A DNA stretch of 64,000 nucleotides. It comes from an uncultured Eubacteriales bacterium (GTDB lineage: Bacteria > Bacillota > Clostridia > Lachnospirales > Lachnospiraceae). Each line of letters begins with the position of its first letter. Position 1 is the stretch's first letter. Below the pieces are notes generated by a model. That model saw nothing but the letters and a program-made list of their open reading frames with translations, made no database searches and was not told the DNA's origin. The stretch lies in assembly GCA_900317515.1 (NCBI GenBank), contig ONHA01000001.1, positions 62,001 to 126,000 on the forward strand, in the 5' to 3' direction. Below are positions 8,074 to 16,763 of the stretch, in pieces. A program made the translations under genes and the position numbers.

Positions 8074-9444
8074 TTACCCTTCTACTTTCGTTTGTCCGCC
8101 GTGTTTCGCCAGATTCTCCTGCAGGATCTGGTACATCCATGCCAGATATTCCGGCTCGTCGTGCTCATAGGCCGCCTGCCACTCGGAGCTGAAGCGCTCC
8201 GCCGCCTGGGCCTCCTCCTCGCTGACCGCCATCTGCGCTGTCTCCTCGGAGGCTCCCATCACGAAGTTCCTTATGAACTCATTCTGAATGACAAGCACCC
8301 AGGTCTTGCCCGTATTGACCACCAGATCCTTGCCGTCGGCTGTCTTATACTTGACCTCCGCGTAGAAATCCGGCCGCTCCCAGGTGATCGGAACAGCCTT
8401 GCCGTTCGTTATATAGAGGCCCTTGCCGCCCAGAGTCGTCTCAAAGTGCAGGTACCCGGTACCCTCGTAGTGGTCGTGATTCATGAACTCGATGATGATG
8501 TTTTTCACCTTCAGCTGCTCATTGTTCTCGACGTCCATATGGGGTCCGCCGTACTGGTAGCGGTAATAGAGGCCGTCATCCGGGTTGTAATAGAACTTCG
8601 GATTGTTGACAAGGTAGCCAGGAGCGACATAGGCGGCATCCTGTCCGCCCTCGTTGGTGATCGTGTCGCCGACCCAGGCGAACTTCAGCATCGGCTTGTA
8701 GGAATCATCGTGCTCCGTCCGGTACCCGAGCTGCCGGGCCGCCGCGATCATGTTGTCGCCGGCCGTGTAGGCATTGTGGGGTGCCGAATGAAGGAAGTTA
8801 TCCCTGTAGAAGAACGCGTAATTGGAGCCCAGTAGTCCGGAAATATTGTCGACATAGTCCGATTCCAGATACGGGAAGGCGTAGGCAGCCTGGCCGTAAT
8901 GGACGTAGAGCGGGTCCCACCCATTCACGAGGGAAATGAAATAATCCCGGCAGCTTCTCAAAGGTCCGATTCTGGGAATGCCCCGATAATCCTCGAACAC
9001 GGCGCAGATTCGCGTAAGACTTCCCTCAACGACCGACTCATAATACATCTTAGCCTGGGAAATGCCGCTCTGCGGCAGTGCTCCCTCGACATTGTCGATC
9101 ATAAACCCTGCCGGACGCAGTTTTTCGACTTCCGGTGTAATGTATTCGCCCGTCAGCGTGCTCTTCACCATTCCGTCCGGAATCGGCTCGGTGGGTTCAG
9201 GCGGCGCGGTGGGCGTCGGTGTCGGCGTCTCGGTCGGTGTGGGCGTAGGTGTCTCGGTGGGTGTCGGTTCCGCCGTCGGCGTCGGTGTTGCGGTCGGAGC
9301 AGCCGTGGGAGCATTGTTCCTGTCAATGATATCCCACACGGATATCTGCTGTCCCTCGGAGCTTACTCCTCTTATGGTGCATCCTGCCAGAGATGAAGCA
9401 AGTAGAACTGTAATAAGAATTCCGCATAATCTATTCAGCTTCAA
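8074..9444 (-). CDS. DUF3048-family surface lipoprotein (YerB-like)
   Basis: The 456-residue protein has a lipoprotein signal peptide with lipobox SLAGC near residue 22. A Thr/Pro-rich spacer of about 45 residues follows, then the DUF3048 domain with PAGFMIDN, PQSGISQAK, a VEGSLTRI stretch and IGPLRSCRDYF. The family is related to B. subtilis YerB; its biochemical function is not established. The spacer suggests the domain is held away from the membrane in the wall. The start codon is TTG, overlapping the ybeY stop as TTGA, and a strong CGGAGGA ribosome binding site six bases upstream makes that start convincing. Seven bases separate it from proB. Confidence 0.88.
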   Translation of the reverse strand: MKLNRLCGILITVLLASSLAGCTIRGVSSEGQQISVWDIIDRNNAPTAAPTATPTPTAEPTPTETPTPTPTETPTPTPTAPPEPTEPIPDGMVKSTLTGEYITPEVEKLRPAGFMIDNVEGALPQSGISQAKMYYESVVEGSLTRICAVFEDYRGIPRIGPLRSCRDYFISLVNGWDPLYVHYGQAAYAFPYLESDYVDNISGLLGSNYAFFYRDNFLHSAPHNAYTAGDNMIAAARQLGYRTEHDDSYKPMLKFAWVGDTITNEGGQDAAYVAPGYLVNNPKFYYNPDDGLYYRYQYGGPHMDVENNEQLKVKNIIIEFMNHDHYEGTGYLHFETTLGGKGLYITNGKAVPITWERPDFYAEVKYKTADGKDLVVNTGKTWVLVIQNEFIRNFVMGASEETAQMAVSEEEAQAAERFSSEWQAAYEHDEPEYLAWMYQILQENLAKHGGQTKVEG

Positions 9445-9974
9445 ATCGATTCCTCCGATTTCTCACGTTTTATTCCAAGCTCGCTCAATACAGTTTCCTG
9501 CTTTTCAATCATAACACGCTCTTCGTCCGGTGTCATGTGATCATACCCGACAAGGTGCAGAACGCTGTGGGCGATCAGAAAGGCGTATTCCCGCCGGATG
9601 CTGTGACCGTAGGCCTCTGCCTGCTCCCGGATCTTCGGAATGCAGAGGACAATATCGCCCAGCAGCAGTTCTCCGCTGTCCGGATCAAACGCATCCGGCA
9701 CATCCTCCTCGAGATGATCGAAATTGCCCGGCTCCTCAAAATCGTTCATCGGGAAGGATAAAACATCGGTCACTCTGTCGATCCCCCGGTTTTCACGGTT
9801 GATGGCTTGCATCTCCTCACTTCCGGTGAGAAGGATATTCACCTCCGCCTCGTAGGGGCAGTCCTCGAGATCGAGGGCTTTCAAAACGACCGCCTCCGCA
9901 GTCTCCTGAAAATCAAATGAGAACATCTCCTCAAAATCAGGTCCGGTGTATTCATTTTCAATGTATACGGTCAT
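9441..9974 (-). CDS. ybeY: Endoribonuclease YbeY (16S rRNA maturation)
   Basis: Single-strand-specific metal-dependent RNase involved in 16S rRNA 3'-end maturation and ribosome quality control. The hallmark zinc motif HSVLHLVGYDH (HxxxHxxGxxH) is present near residue 135. An upstream segment with RVTDVLSFPM matches the family core. The 177-residue length is slightly long because of an acidic insertion before the motif. It follows phoH by an ATGA overlap, the common phoH-ybeY arrangement in Firmicutes. Confidence 0.96.
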   Translation of the reverse strand: MTVYIENEYTGPDFEEMFSFDFQETAEAVVLKALDLEDCPYEAEVNILLTGSEEMQAINRENRGIDRVTDVLSFPMNDFEEPGNFDHLEEDVPDAFDPDSGELLLGDIVLCIPKIREQAEAYGHSIRREYAFLIAHSVLHLVGYDHMTPDEERVMIEKQETVLSELGIKREKSEESI

Positions 9975-10978
9975 CGCATCCTCCTGACACGGTAGCTTCT
10001 CTCCGCAGGTTTCTCCTTCGGCTTTTTGGCCTCGTAGACTTCATAGGCCTGCACGATCTTCTGCACCAGCGGATGACGCACAACGTCCTTGCTGGTAAGC
10101 TCGCAGAAGCCGATATCTTCTATTTTCTTCAGGACTTTGTAGGCCTCGTCGAGGCCGCTGACGGTCCCGCCCGGCAGGTCCTTCTGCGTGCGGTCACCGG
10201 TGATAACCACTTTTGTTCCGAATCCGATACGGGTCAGGAACATTTTCATCTGGGCCGGCGTCGTGTTCTGCGCCTCATCCAGGATAATGAAGGCGTTGTC
10301 CAGCGTGCGTCCGCGCATGTAGGCGAGGGGCGCCACCTCGATCAGGCCCTTCTCGGTGTTCTTCGCAAATGCCTCCGCCCCCATGATCTCGTAGAGCGCG
10401 TCATAGAGCGGCCGAAGGTAAGGATCGACTTTGCTCTGCATATCACCCGGGAGGAAGCCCAGCTTCTCTCCGGCTTCGATCGCAGGCCTGGTCAGGATGA
10501 TGCGGGAGACCTCATCCCGCCGGAAGGCCCTGATCGCCATCGCCATGCCGAGATAGGTCTTGCCGGTTCCGGCAGGTCCGATACCGAACGTGATCATCCT
10601 CTTGCGGATCGAATCGACATACTCCTTCTGGCCCAGCGTCTTCGGTTTGATCGGACGCCCGGCCATCGTGTGAATGATGATATCGGAGTCCAGATCCTCC
10701 ATGGCGCCCTCCTTGACGTCCATGAGGAGCGACAGGGCGTAGGTCACGTTCTGGGTGGTGATATCGGTTCCGCGCTCGGACATGATGAGGAGCTGCGCAA
10801 GCAGACGCTTCGCCTTTGCGGTGTTCATGGGTGAACCGGTGATGCGGACCGCTCCGTTCCGGTTGTTTACCTCAACATTCAGCGTCTTCTCGACGCTCTT
10901 GATGTGCTCATCGTAGGCGCCGAAAATATTTTTCTCATGCTCCGCCGGGATATCGATAGAAAGTTCGACTGTACTCAT
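9971..10978 (-). CDS. PhoH-like ATPase (YbeZ type)
   Basis: Cytoplasmic P-loop ATPase that in many bacteria works with YbeY in RNA metabolism. Walker A is GPAGTGKTY and Walker B is AFIILDEAQN, with TKVVITGD as a sensor segment. The N-terminal 100 residues form the KH-like region seen in YbeZ proteins. The 335-residue length is typical. AAGGA lies nine bases before ATG. First gene of the operon phoH-ybeY-DUF3048-proB. The gene name phoH is often used, but phosphate regulation is not implied here. Confidence 0.93.
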   Translation of the reverse strand: MSTVELSIDIPAEHEKNIFGAYDEHIKSVEKTLNVEVNNRNGAVRITGSPMNTAKAKRLLAQLLIMSERGTDITTQNVTYALSLLMDVKEGAMEDLDSDIIIHTMAGRPIKPKTLGQKEYVDSIRKRMITFGIGPAGTGKTYLGMAMAIRAFRRDEVSRIILTRPAIEAGEKLGFLPGDMQSKVDPYLRPLYDALYEIMGAEAFAKNTEKGLIEVAPLAYMRGRTLDNAFIILDEAQNTTPAQMKMFLTRIGFGTKVVITGDRTQKDLPGGTVSGLDEAYKVLKKIEDIGFCELTSKDVVRHPLVQKIVQAYEVYEAKKPKEKPAERSYRVRRMR

Positions 10979-11011
10979 TTACAAAAATCCTTTTCATTCA
11001 TAACTTTCCCT

Positions 11012-11040
11012 ATTCTACCATCTTTTCACGGAAAATGAAA
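11012..11040 (-). promoter_or_regulatory. Possible promoter of the phoH operon
   Basis: A -10-like TAGAAT (11012-11017) lies about 35 bases upstream of the phoH start. The best -35 at 17-base spacing, TTTCAT, is poor. The 72-base gap after rlmH holds nothing else recognisable. Confidence 0.35.
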
Positions 11041-11050
11041 CCCTGAAGAA

Positions 11051-11533
11051 TCACTTGTGATAGGGCTCATTTTTCATTATTCGGAAAGAACGGTAGATCT
11101 GTTCGAGCAGAATGACCCTCATCAGCTGATGCGGGAAGGTCAGGGCCGAGAAGCTGAGACTCTCATTGGCTCTTTTTGACACCTCCGGCGAGGTCCCCAG
11201 AGACCCACCAATTACGAATGCGATCGAGCTCCTGCCCCCAAGCATAAGCCCGTCAAGGTGTCCCGAAAGCTGTTCCGAGGTGAAGGTGCGGCCTTTTACG
11301 GCAAGCTCGATCACATAGTCGTTCCCGGAGAGAGCGTTCAGGATCCGCTTTCCTTCCCTGACAAGGATCTGCTCTTCCTCTGCCCTGGAGGCTCCGTCCG
11401 GCGTCATCTCGTCCTGAAGCTCCACAATACTGATCTTCGCGTAGCGGCCGAGACGCTTCTTATACTCTGCCACCGCGTCCTGACAAAACTTTTCTTTAAT
11501 TTTTCCGACACAGACGATTTTTATATTTACCAT
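11051..11533 (-). CDS. rlmH: 23S rRNA (pseudouridine1915-N3)-methyltransferase RlmH
   Basis: Methylates pseudouridine 1915 in helix 69 of 23S rRNA using SAM. It is a small SPOUT-fold enzyme. The 160-residue protein begins MVNIKIVCVGKIKEK and has the SAM-binding knot FVIGGSLG and the C-terminal LTFPHQLMRVILLEQIYRSF, nearly universal in the family. I start it at ATG 11533, where the family normally starts; an in-frame ATG seven codons upstream lies inside a terminator hairpin. Neither start has a good ribosome binding site, and the start lies four bases after the terminator T-tract of nfnB. Confidence 0.95.
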   Translation of the reverse strand: MVNIKIVCVGKIKEKFCQDAVAEYKKRLGRYAKISIVELQDEMTPDGASRAEEEQILVREGKRILNALSGNDYVIELAVKGRTFTSEQLSGHLDGLMLGGRSSIAFVIGGSLGTSPEVSKRANESLSFSALTFPHQLMRVILLEQIYRSFRIMKNEPYHK

Positions 11534-11537
11534 AATC

Positions 11538-11572
11538 AAAAAAGCGGAGCGCATGGAAAACCATACGCTCCG
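11538..11572 (-). terminator. Rho-independent terminator after nfnB, directly before rlmH
   Basis: Twelve-base arms cggagcgcatgg (11545-11556) and ccatacgctccg (11561-11572) with one mismatch enclose an AAAA/TTTT loop. Read leftward, the hairpin is followed by six T (11538-11543). It ends the yebC-uppP-ftsK-nfnAB unit four bases before the rlmH start codon. Confidence 0.85.
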
Positions 11573-11583
11573 AAAATGTTTAC

Positions 11584-12990
11584 TCAGGCGTTCTTAGCCT
11601 TGATGTAGTTGTCAATACCCTTCGCGCCGGCACGGCCCGCCCCCATCGCAAGGATAACGGTCGCAGCGCCCGTGACGGCATCGCCGCCCGCATAGACGCC
11701 TTCCTTGGTGGTCTTGCCTTCATCCTCGGTTGCAACCAGGCACTTGCGGCGGTTCACCTCAAGTCCCGGAGTCGTGGAGGAAATAAGCGGGTTCGGGGAA
11801 GTGCCGAGGGACATGATGACCGCGTCGCACTCCATCTCGAACTCGGAGCCCGGAATCTCGACCGGGCGTCTTCTGCCGGAGGCATCCGGCTCGCCGAGCT
11901 GCATGCGGATGCAGCGGATGCCGACGACATTCTCGTTTTCATCCGTGAGGACTTCAACCGGATTGGTCAGGAGGTCAAAGATAACGCCCTCCTCCTTCGC
12001 ATGGTGGACTTCCTCCGCACGGGCCGGAAGCTCGGCTTCGGAACGGCGGTAGACAAGGTGAACCTCAGCCCCGAGACGAAGCGCGGTTCTCGCGGCGTCC
12101 ATCGCAACGTTGCCGCCGCCGACCACGACGCACTTTTTCGCCTTGTAGATCGGCGTATCGTAGTCATCGCGGAAAGCCTTCATCAGGTTGTTTCTGGTCA
12201 GGTACTCGTTGGCGGAGAAAACGCCGTTCGCGTTCTCACCCGGAATGCCCATGAACATCGGGAGGCCTGCGCCGGACCCGACGAAGACAGCCTCAAAGCC
12301 TTCCTGCTCGATCAGCTCGTCGATGGAGATCGTGCGGCCGATGATGACGTCGGTGATGATCTTGACGCCGAGACCCTCGACATTCTTGACTTCCTCGGCA
12401 ACGACCTTATCCTTCGGGAGACGGAACTCCGGGATGCCGTAGGTCAGAACACCGCCGGCCTTGTGGAGTGCCTCATAGATGGTCACATCGTAGCCCATCT
12501 TAGCCAGGTCGCCGGCGCAGGTAAGGCCTGCAGGGCCGGAACCGATGACTGCAATCTTGTGGCCGTTCTTCTCCTTCGCGCCCTGCGGCTTGATGCCGTC
12601 CTCTTTGGCGCGGTCAGCGACGAATCTCTCAAGCTTGCCGATGGAGACAGGCTCGGAACCGGTCTTTGCATTTCCTCTGACGCACTTGCCCTCGCACTGG
12701 GTCTCCTGCGGACATACGCGGCCGCAGACTGCCGGAAGCGAGGAGGACTCGGAGATGACCTGGTAAGCGCCGGCGAAATCTCTCTCCGCCAGTTTGGAAA
12801 TGAACCCCGGAATATTGATGTTGACCGGGCATCCTTCCACGCAGCGCGGCTTCTTGCAGTTTAAGCATCTGGTGGCCTCTTCAACCGCCTCTTCCTCATT
12901 GTAGCCGTAGCAGACTTCATCGAAGTTGGTTGCTCTGACTTTCGGTTCCTGCTCTCTGACCGGAACTCTCGTTTTGGACATGTTCGCCAT
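11584..12990 (-). CDS. nfnB: Ferredoxin-NADP+ oxidoreductase, bifurcating, large subunit (NfnB/NfnL; GltD-like)
   Basis: With NfnA this subunit should form the electron-bifurcating complex that couples NADH, NADPH and reduced ferredoxin. The 468-residue protein resembles the glutamate synthase small subunit. An N-terminal region holds eight cysteines (about 42, 45, 50, 54, 89, 93, 99, 103) for two [4Fe-4S] clusters, then a FAD-binding GSGPAGL near residue 150, and an NAD(P)-binding VVGGGNVAMDAA motif. Annotation pipelines often call this GltA or GltD, but no glutamate synthase large subunit is adjacent and the NfnA partner overlaps it by TAATG. The assignment rests on that pairing. Confidence 0.88.
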   Translation of the reverse strand: MANMSKTRVPVREQEPKVRATNFDEVCYGYNEEEAVEEATRCLNCKKPRCVEGCPVNINIPGFISKLAERDFAGAYQVISESSSLPAVCGRVCPQETQCEGKCVRGNAKTGSEPVSIGKLERFVADRAKEDGIKPQGAKEKNGHKIAVIGSGPAGLTCAGDLAKMGYDVTIYEALHKAGGVLTYGIPEFRLPKDKVVAEEVKNVEGLGVKIITDVIIGRTISIDELIEQEGFEAVFVGSGAGLPMFMGIPGENANGVFSANEYLTRNNLMKAFRDDYDTPIYKAKKCVVVGGGNVAMDAARTALRLGAEVHLVYRRSEAELPARAEEVHHAKEEGVIFDLLTNPVEVLTDENENVVGIRCIRMQLGEPDASGRRRPVEIPGSEFEMECDAVIMSLGTSPNPLISSTTPGLEVNRRKCLVATEDEGKTTKEGVYAGGDAVTGAATVILAMGAGRAGAKGIDNYIKAKNA

Positions 12991-13874
12991 TATTTGTTAC
13001 CTCCGTTACCGCAATTGCCGTGGTGGGTATCGCCCTCCTGGTACTTCAGTTTGGCAAGGCCCTCTTCCGTCTTGTACATCTGGGTCCTCTTCATGGCCTC
13101 TGCCCAGTTGATCTTGAATCCGTCGAATTCCGGGCCGTCCACGCAGGCGAACTTGATCTCGTCGCCGACGGAGAGACGGCAGGCACCGCACATGCCCGTG
13201 CCGTCAACCATGATCGGGTTCATGCTGACGATCGTCGGGATCTCATATTTTTTGGTTGTGAGACATACGAACTTCATCATGATCATCGGACCGATCGCGA
13301 CGCAGTGATTGTAGGTCTTTCCCTCGGCGACCAGCTCGTCGATGACGGATGTCACGACGCCCTTGTGGACATAGGAGCCGTCGTCGGTCGTGATGTAGAG
13401 ATTGCCTGCGACAGAGCGCATTTCCTCTTCGAAGAAGAGAAGGTCTTTTGTACGGGCGCCGATGATGACATCCGCTGAATAGCCGTGCTCATGGAGCCAC
13501 TTGACCTGCGGATAGACCGGAGCCGTGCCGACACCGCCCGCGACAAAGAGGAATTTCTTCTCCTTAAGTTCTTCCTCGCTCATCTCCACGATATCGGAAG
13601 GTCTTCCGAGCGGTCCGACGAAATCATCGAATGCATCGCCCTCTTCAAGCTTCATGAATTTGTTCGTCGCGACGCCGAGCGGCTGGAAAACGATCGTGAT
13701 CGTCCCCTTCTCGCGGTCATAGTCACAGATGGTAAGCGGAATGCGCTCGCCTTCCTCGCCGTTCTTGACGATGACGAACTGGCCGGGCAGGCAGTGACGT
13801 GCGACCAGCGGAGCCTCGACCTCCATGAGCCACACGACAGCACTGAGCTGCTTCTTTTTCAGGATTTTGTACAT
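12990..13874 (-). CDS. nfnA: Bifurcating transhydrogenase small subunit (NfnA/NfnS; ferredoxin-NADP reductase-like)
   Basis: Flavoprotein partner of NfnB. The 294-residue protein has an FNR-type FAD domain (residues 1-100; RIPLTICDYD) and an NAD(H)-binding domain with VAGGVGTAPVYPQ near 111-123. The C-terminal [2Fe-2S] site shows D224 followed by C229, C232 and C244. That Asp-plus-three-Cys arrangement is what is described for Nfn small subunits, whereas related PyrK proteins use four cysteines. Start at 13874 is fixed by AGGAGG five bases before ATG. The stop overlaps the nfnB start (TAATG), so the subunits are made in step. Confidence 0.88.
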   Translation of the reverse strand: MYKILKKKQLSAVVWLMEVEAPLVARHCLPGQFVIVKNGEEGERIPLTICDYDREKGTITIVFQPLGVATNKFMKLEEGDAFDDFVGPLGRPSDIVEMSEEELKEKKFLFVAGGVGTAPVYPQVKWLHEHGYSADVIIGARTKDLLFFEEEMRSVAGNLYITTDDGSYVHKGVVTSVIDELVAEGKTYNHCVAIGPMIMMKFVCLTTKKYEIPTIVSMNPIMVDGTGMCGACRLSVGDEIKFACVDGPEFDGFKINWAEAMKRTQMYKTEEGLAKLKYQEGDTHHGNCGNGGNK

Positions 13875-13884
13875 AATAACCTCC

Positions 13885-16713
13885 TCATCCTTTGCTTTGC
13901 TGCGAAATAAAAGACTCAAACTCCTCAGAGGACATGAGCACTTTTCTGGGTTTAGTCCCCTCTTCGGGTCCGATCACACCGGCTTCGGCCAGCGCATCGA
14001 CGATGCGCGCCGCCCGGTTGAATCCGATGCGGAAAGCTCTCTGAAGCATGCCGATCGTCGCTTTCTCCTTCTCGATCACGAGCCGGCCGGCTTCAACGAA
14101 ATATTCATCCTGCCCGTCTCCTGTACCGCTTTCCGTTCTGTCAGAAAAATTAATGTTCTCTGTAATCTGATCTTCTACAACGGTATTATACTCTGCCTGA
14201 TCTTTTTGTGAAGAGACAAATTTCACGACTTTGGTGATTTCATTGTCGGAAATATAAGCTCCCTGCACTCTGGCAGGCTTCGGATAGCCCTGCGGATAGA
14301 AAAGCATGTCGCCCTTTCCGAGAAGCTTCTCCGCGCCGTTCATGTCGATGATCGTGCGGCTGTCCACACCCGAGGAGACCGCCAGCGCGATTCTCGAGGG
14401 CATGTTGGCCTTGATAAGACCGGTGACGACGTTGACGGAAGGTCTCTGGGTCGCGATGACCAGATGGATGCCGGCCGCACGGGCCAGCTGAGCCAGGCGG
14501 CAGATCGCATCCTCGACCTCATGCTGCGCGACCATCATAAGGTCGGCCAGCTCGTCGACGATCACGAGGATCTTGGGCATCGGTTTCTGCTTCTCCTCCT
14601 CGGGAAGCGCCTCGTTGATCCTGGCGATACGCTCGTTGTAGGACTTGAGATCCCTGACGCCGTTCATCTCGGCAAATTTCTTGTAGCGCTCGGTCATCTC
14701 CTGCACCGCCCAGTTGAGGGCGCCGGCAGCCTTCTTCGGGTCGGTCACGACCGGGATCAGAAGGTGCGGAATGCCGTCATAGATCTTTAACTCAACGACC
14801 TTCGGGTCGATCATCAGCATCCGGACTTCCTCAGGCGTCGACTTGTAGAGGACGCTCATGATCAGCGTGTTGATGCAGACCGATTTACCGGAACCGGTTG
14901 CGCCGGCAATCAGAAGGTGCGGCATCTTCTCGATGTCCGCGATGACCGGCCGTCCGCCGATATCCTTGCCGACCGCGAAGGTGAGATTTCCTTTGGCGGC
15001 CTTGAATTCCCGGCATTCCATGAGGTCGCGGAAATTGACCGCCGAGACCTCCTTGTTCGGGACCTCGATGCCGACGGCAGCCTTGCCCGGGATCGGCGCC
15101 TCGATACGTATATCCGCCGTTGCAAGATTCAGCTTGATATCATCCGCGAGCGATATGATGCGCGATACCTTGACACCCTGTTCGGGCTGAAGCTCGTAGC
15201 GCGTGACGGTCGGTCCCTGGCTGACATTGACCACATGGACGTTGACGTTGAAATCCGCAAAAAGCTGTTCGAGCTTCTGGGCCGTATCGAGAAGATGCGC
15301 TCTGGAATCCGCTGTCTGGGTGCTCCCCGGATTAAGAAGTCCAACATCCGGCAGCCTGTAGGCGGGAAGAGCCTGCTCTCCGCTTATGGTCTTTGCAACC
15401 TCGGCTGCGGCCTGCTTCGCCTCCTCGCCGGTTACTTTTTCCTTGCCGCCGCTCTTCTCGGCGGTTTTGGGGACCGGCTTTTCGGCCGGTACCGGCATTT
15501 TCTCCGGAACGGCTGTCTTCATTTCCGCCGCTGCCGTCTCCGCCTTTATGGGCATCGCATCGGGCTTCTTCTCCTTCACAGGCTCCTGCACGGTGAAATT
15601 CTCGACATATTCGACCTTGAATTCCGGTGAGAGGATCTTCTCTCGGGTGCGCTCCACCTCGGCATGCACTTCCGATTCACTCTCGATCGACCCGGACTTG
15701 ATGGTGTCCTTCTTCAACGGAGGTTCACCGTCCGCATGCTTTTTCAGGAAGGAAGGCATGGCCGAGTAGGCGGAACGGTCTGCATTTTTCTTCTCTTTGG
15801 AATCCACTTTTTTGACTGAGGCGGGAATCTCCACATCCGTAAGCCCGAGCTCGCGATAGTCTGTCGTAACCTTGATTTCCTGCTCGGAGAGGGCTGCCCT
15901 CTTCTTTTCATTTTCGGCAGCGGCCCTGCGCTCCTCCCGGCGGATCATCTCACGGTGCTCTTCCTCCCGGCGGATCTCCTCCTCCTTCTTCTCGCGCCTG
16001 ATCTGGCGGCGTTCGCGAAGGCGGATCGCCTCGTCCCTGCCTTTACGGCCGAGTACGGTAAAGAGCGGCTTCTGCGTCATGATAATGAGAGAAATGATAA
16101 ACCCGAAGGAAGTCAGCACCAGCGTACCGATATAGCCGAACACCGATGAGAAAAGGAATGTCACGGTGCCTCCGAGCAGTCCGCCGCCCTTGTGGCCTGC
16201 CGCGGAATTCTCATAGACGGTCATCGGATTGACGGCGACAATGCTCTCACGGGAGAACAGGATCTCCGCAAATGCGCAGACAAATATAAATGTAAGAAGT
16301 AATCCCAGCATCTTTCTGCCCGCAAAACGGGTGCGGCGGATCAGTCCGTAGAACATAAATCCTGCCAGCAGAAGAAGCGGGAAAACATACGCGACGACAC
16401 CCATCGTGCCGAATGAGAAGCGGGAAATCAGGGCTCCCGCAGCGCCTCCGTAGCCGAGATTGCTGATAAAAATTAAAACCGCGGCGACCAGAAGGACGAC
16501 GAATGCGACGTCAAGCCCGATACCGGAAAGAGAATCCTTCGGAGCCGGCGCTGCCTTCTTCGAGGAGGCCGTGCTGCGACTCTTCCCGGCCGAGGAAGCT
16601 CTCAAGGTTTTCTTTTTCCCTGCAGAGGAAGCAGATGTCTTCGAAGCCGACGTACTCTTTCCTGCGGTTCCTTTCTTTTTTGCGGTTGAATTAGTATTTT
16701 TCGTAGCTGCCAT
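13885..16713 (-). CDS. ftsK: DNA translocase FtsK/SpoIIIE
   Basis: Septum-anchored, double-strand DNA pump for chromosome segregation. The 942-residue protein has a Lys/Ser/Ala/Thr-rich N-terminal tail of about 65 residues, four membrane segments (about 75-235) and a charged Arg/Glu-rich linker. The RecA-like motor has Walker A AGATGSGKSV near residue 610, and a winged-helix gamma domain (LQRAFRIGFNRAARIVDAL) ends the protein. ATG at 16713 has GGGGAG just upstream; an ATG four codons earlier (16725) is possible but lacks a site. Ten bases separate it from nfnA, an unusual neighbour. Confidence 0.96.
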   Translation of the reverse strand: MAATKNTNSTAKKKGTAGKSTSASKTSASSAGKKKTLRASSAGKSRSTASSKKAAPAPKDSLSGIGLDVAFVVLLVAAVLIFISNLGYGGAAGALISRFSFGTMGVVAYVFPLLLLAGFMFYGLIRRTRFAGRKMLGLLLTFIFVCAFAEILFSRESIVAVNPMTVYENSAAGHKGGGLLGGTVTFLFSSVFGYIGTLVLTSFGFIISLIIMTQKPLFTVLGRKGRDEAIRLRERRQIRREKKEEEIRREEEHREMIRREERRAAAENEKKRAALSEQEIKVTTDYRELGLTDVEIPASVKKVDSKEKKNADRSAYSAMPSFLKKHADGEPPLKKDTIKSGSIESESEVHAEVERTREKILSPEFKVEYVENFTVQEPVKEKKPDAMPIKAETAAAEMKTAVPEKMPVPAEKPVPKTAEKSGGKEKVTGEEAKQAAAEVAKTISGEQALPAYRLPDVGLLNPGSTQTADSRAHLLDTAQKLEQLFADFNVNVHVVNVSQGPTVTRYELQPEQGVKVSRIISLADDIKLNLATADIRIEAPIPGKAAVGIEVPNKEVSAVNFRDLMECREFKAAKGNLTFAVGKDIGGRPVIADIEKMPHLLIAGATGSGKSVCINTLIMSVLYKSTPEEVRMLMIDPKVVELKIYDGIPHLLIPVVTDPKKAAGALNWAVQEMTERYKKFAEMNGVRDLKSYNERIARINEALPEEEKQKPMPKILVIVDELADLMMVAQHEVEDAICRLAQLARAAGIHLVIATQRPSVNVVTGLIKANMPSRIALAVSSGVDSRTIIDMNGAEKLLGKGDMLFYPQGYPKPARVQGAYISDNEITKVVKFVSSQKDQAEYNTVVEDQITENINFSDRTESGTGDGQDEYFVEAGRLVIEKEKATIGMLQRAFRIGFNRAARIVDALAEAGVIGPEEGTKPRKVLMSSEEFESFISQQSKG

Positions 16714-16763
16714 TTTTCTCCCCATTTAGTAAGAAAGCGATACAGACTGTTCTGCACCGCTTT

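Noticed and set aside
9195-9300. Tandem repeat or CRISPR-like array in the repetitive stretch
   Set aside because: The repeats are Thr/Pro codons of the lipoprotein spacer in frame; unit length varies and there are no unique spacers. The same holds for 58005-58150.
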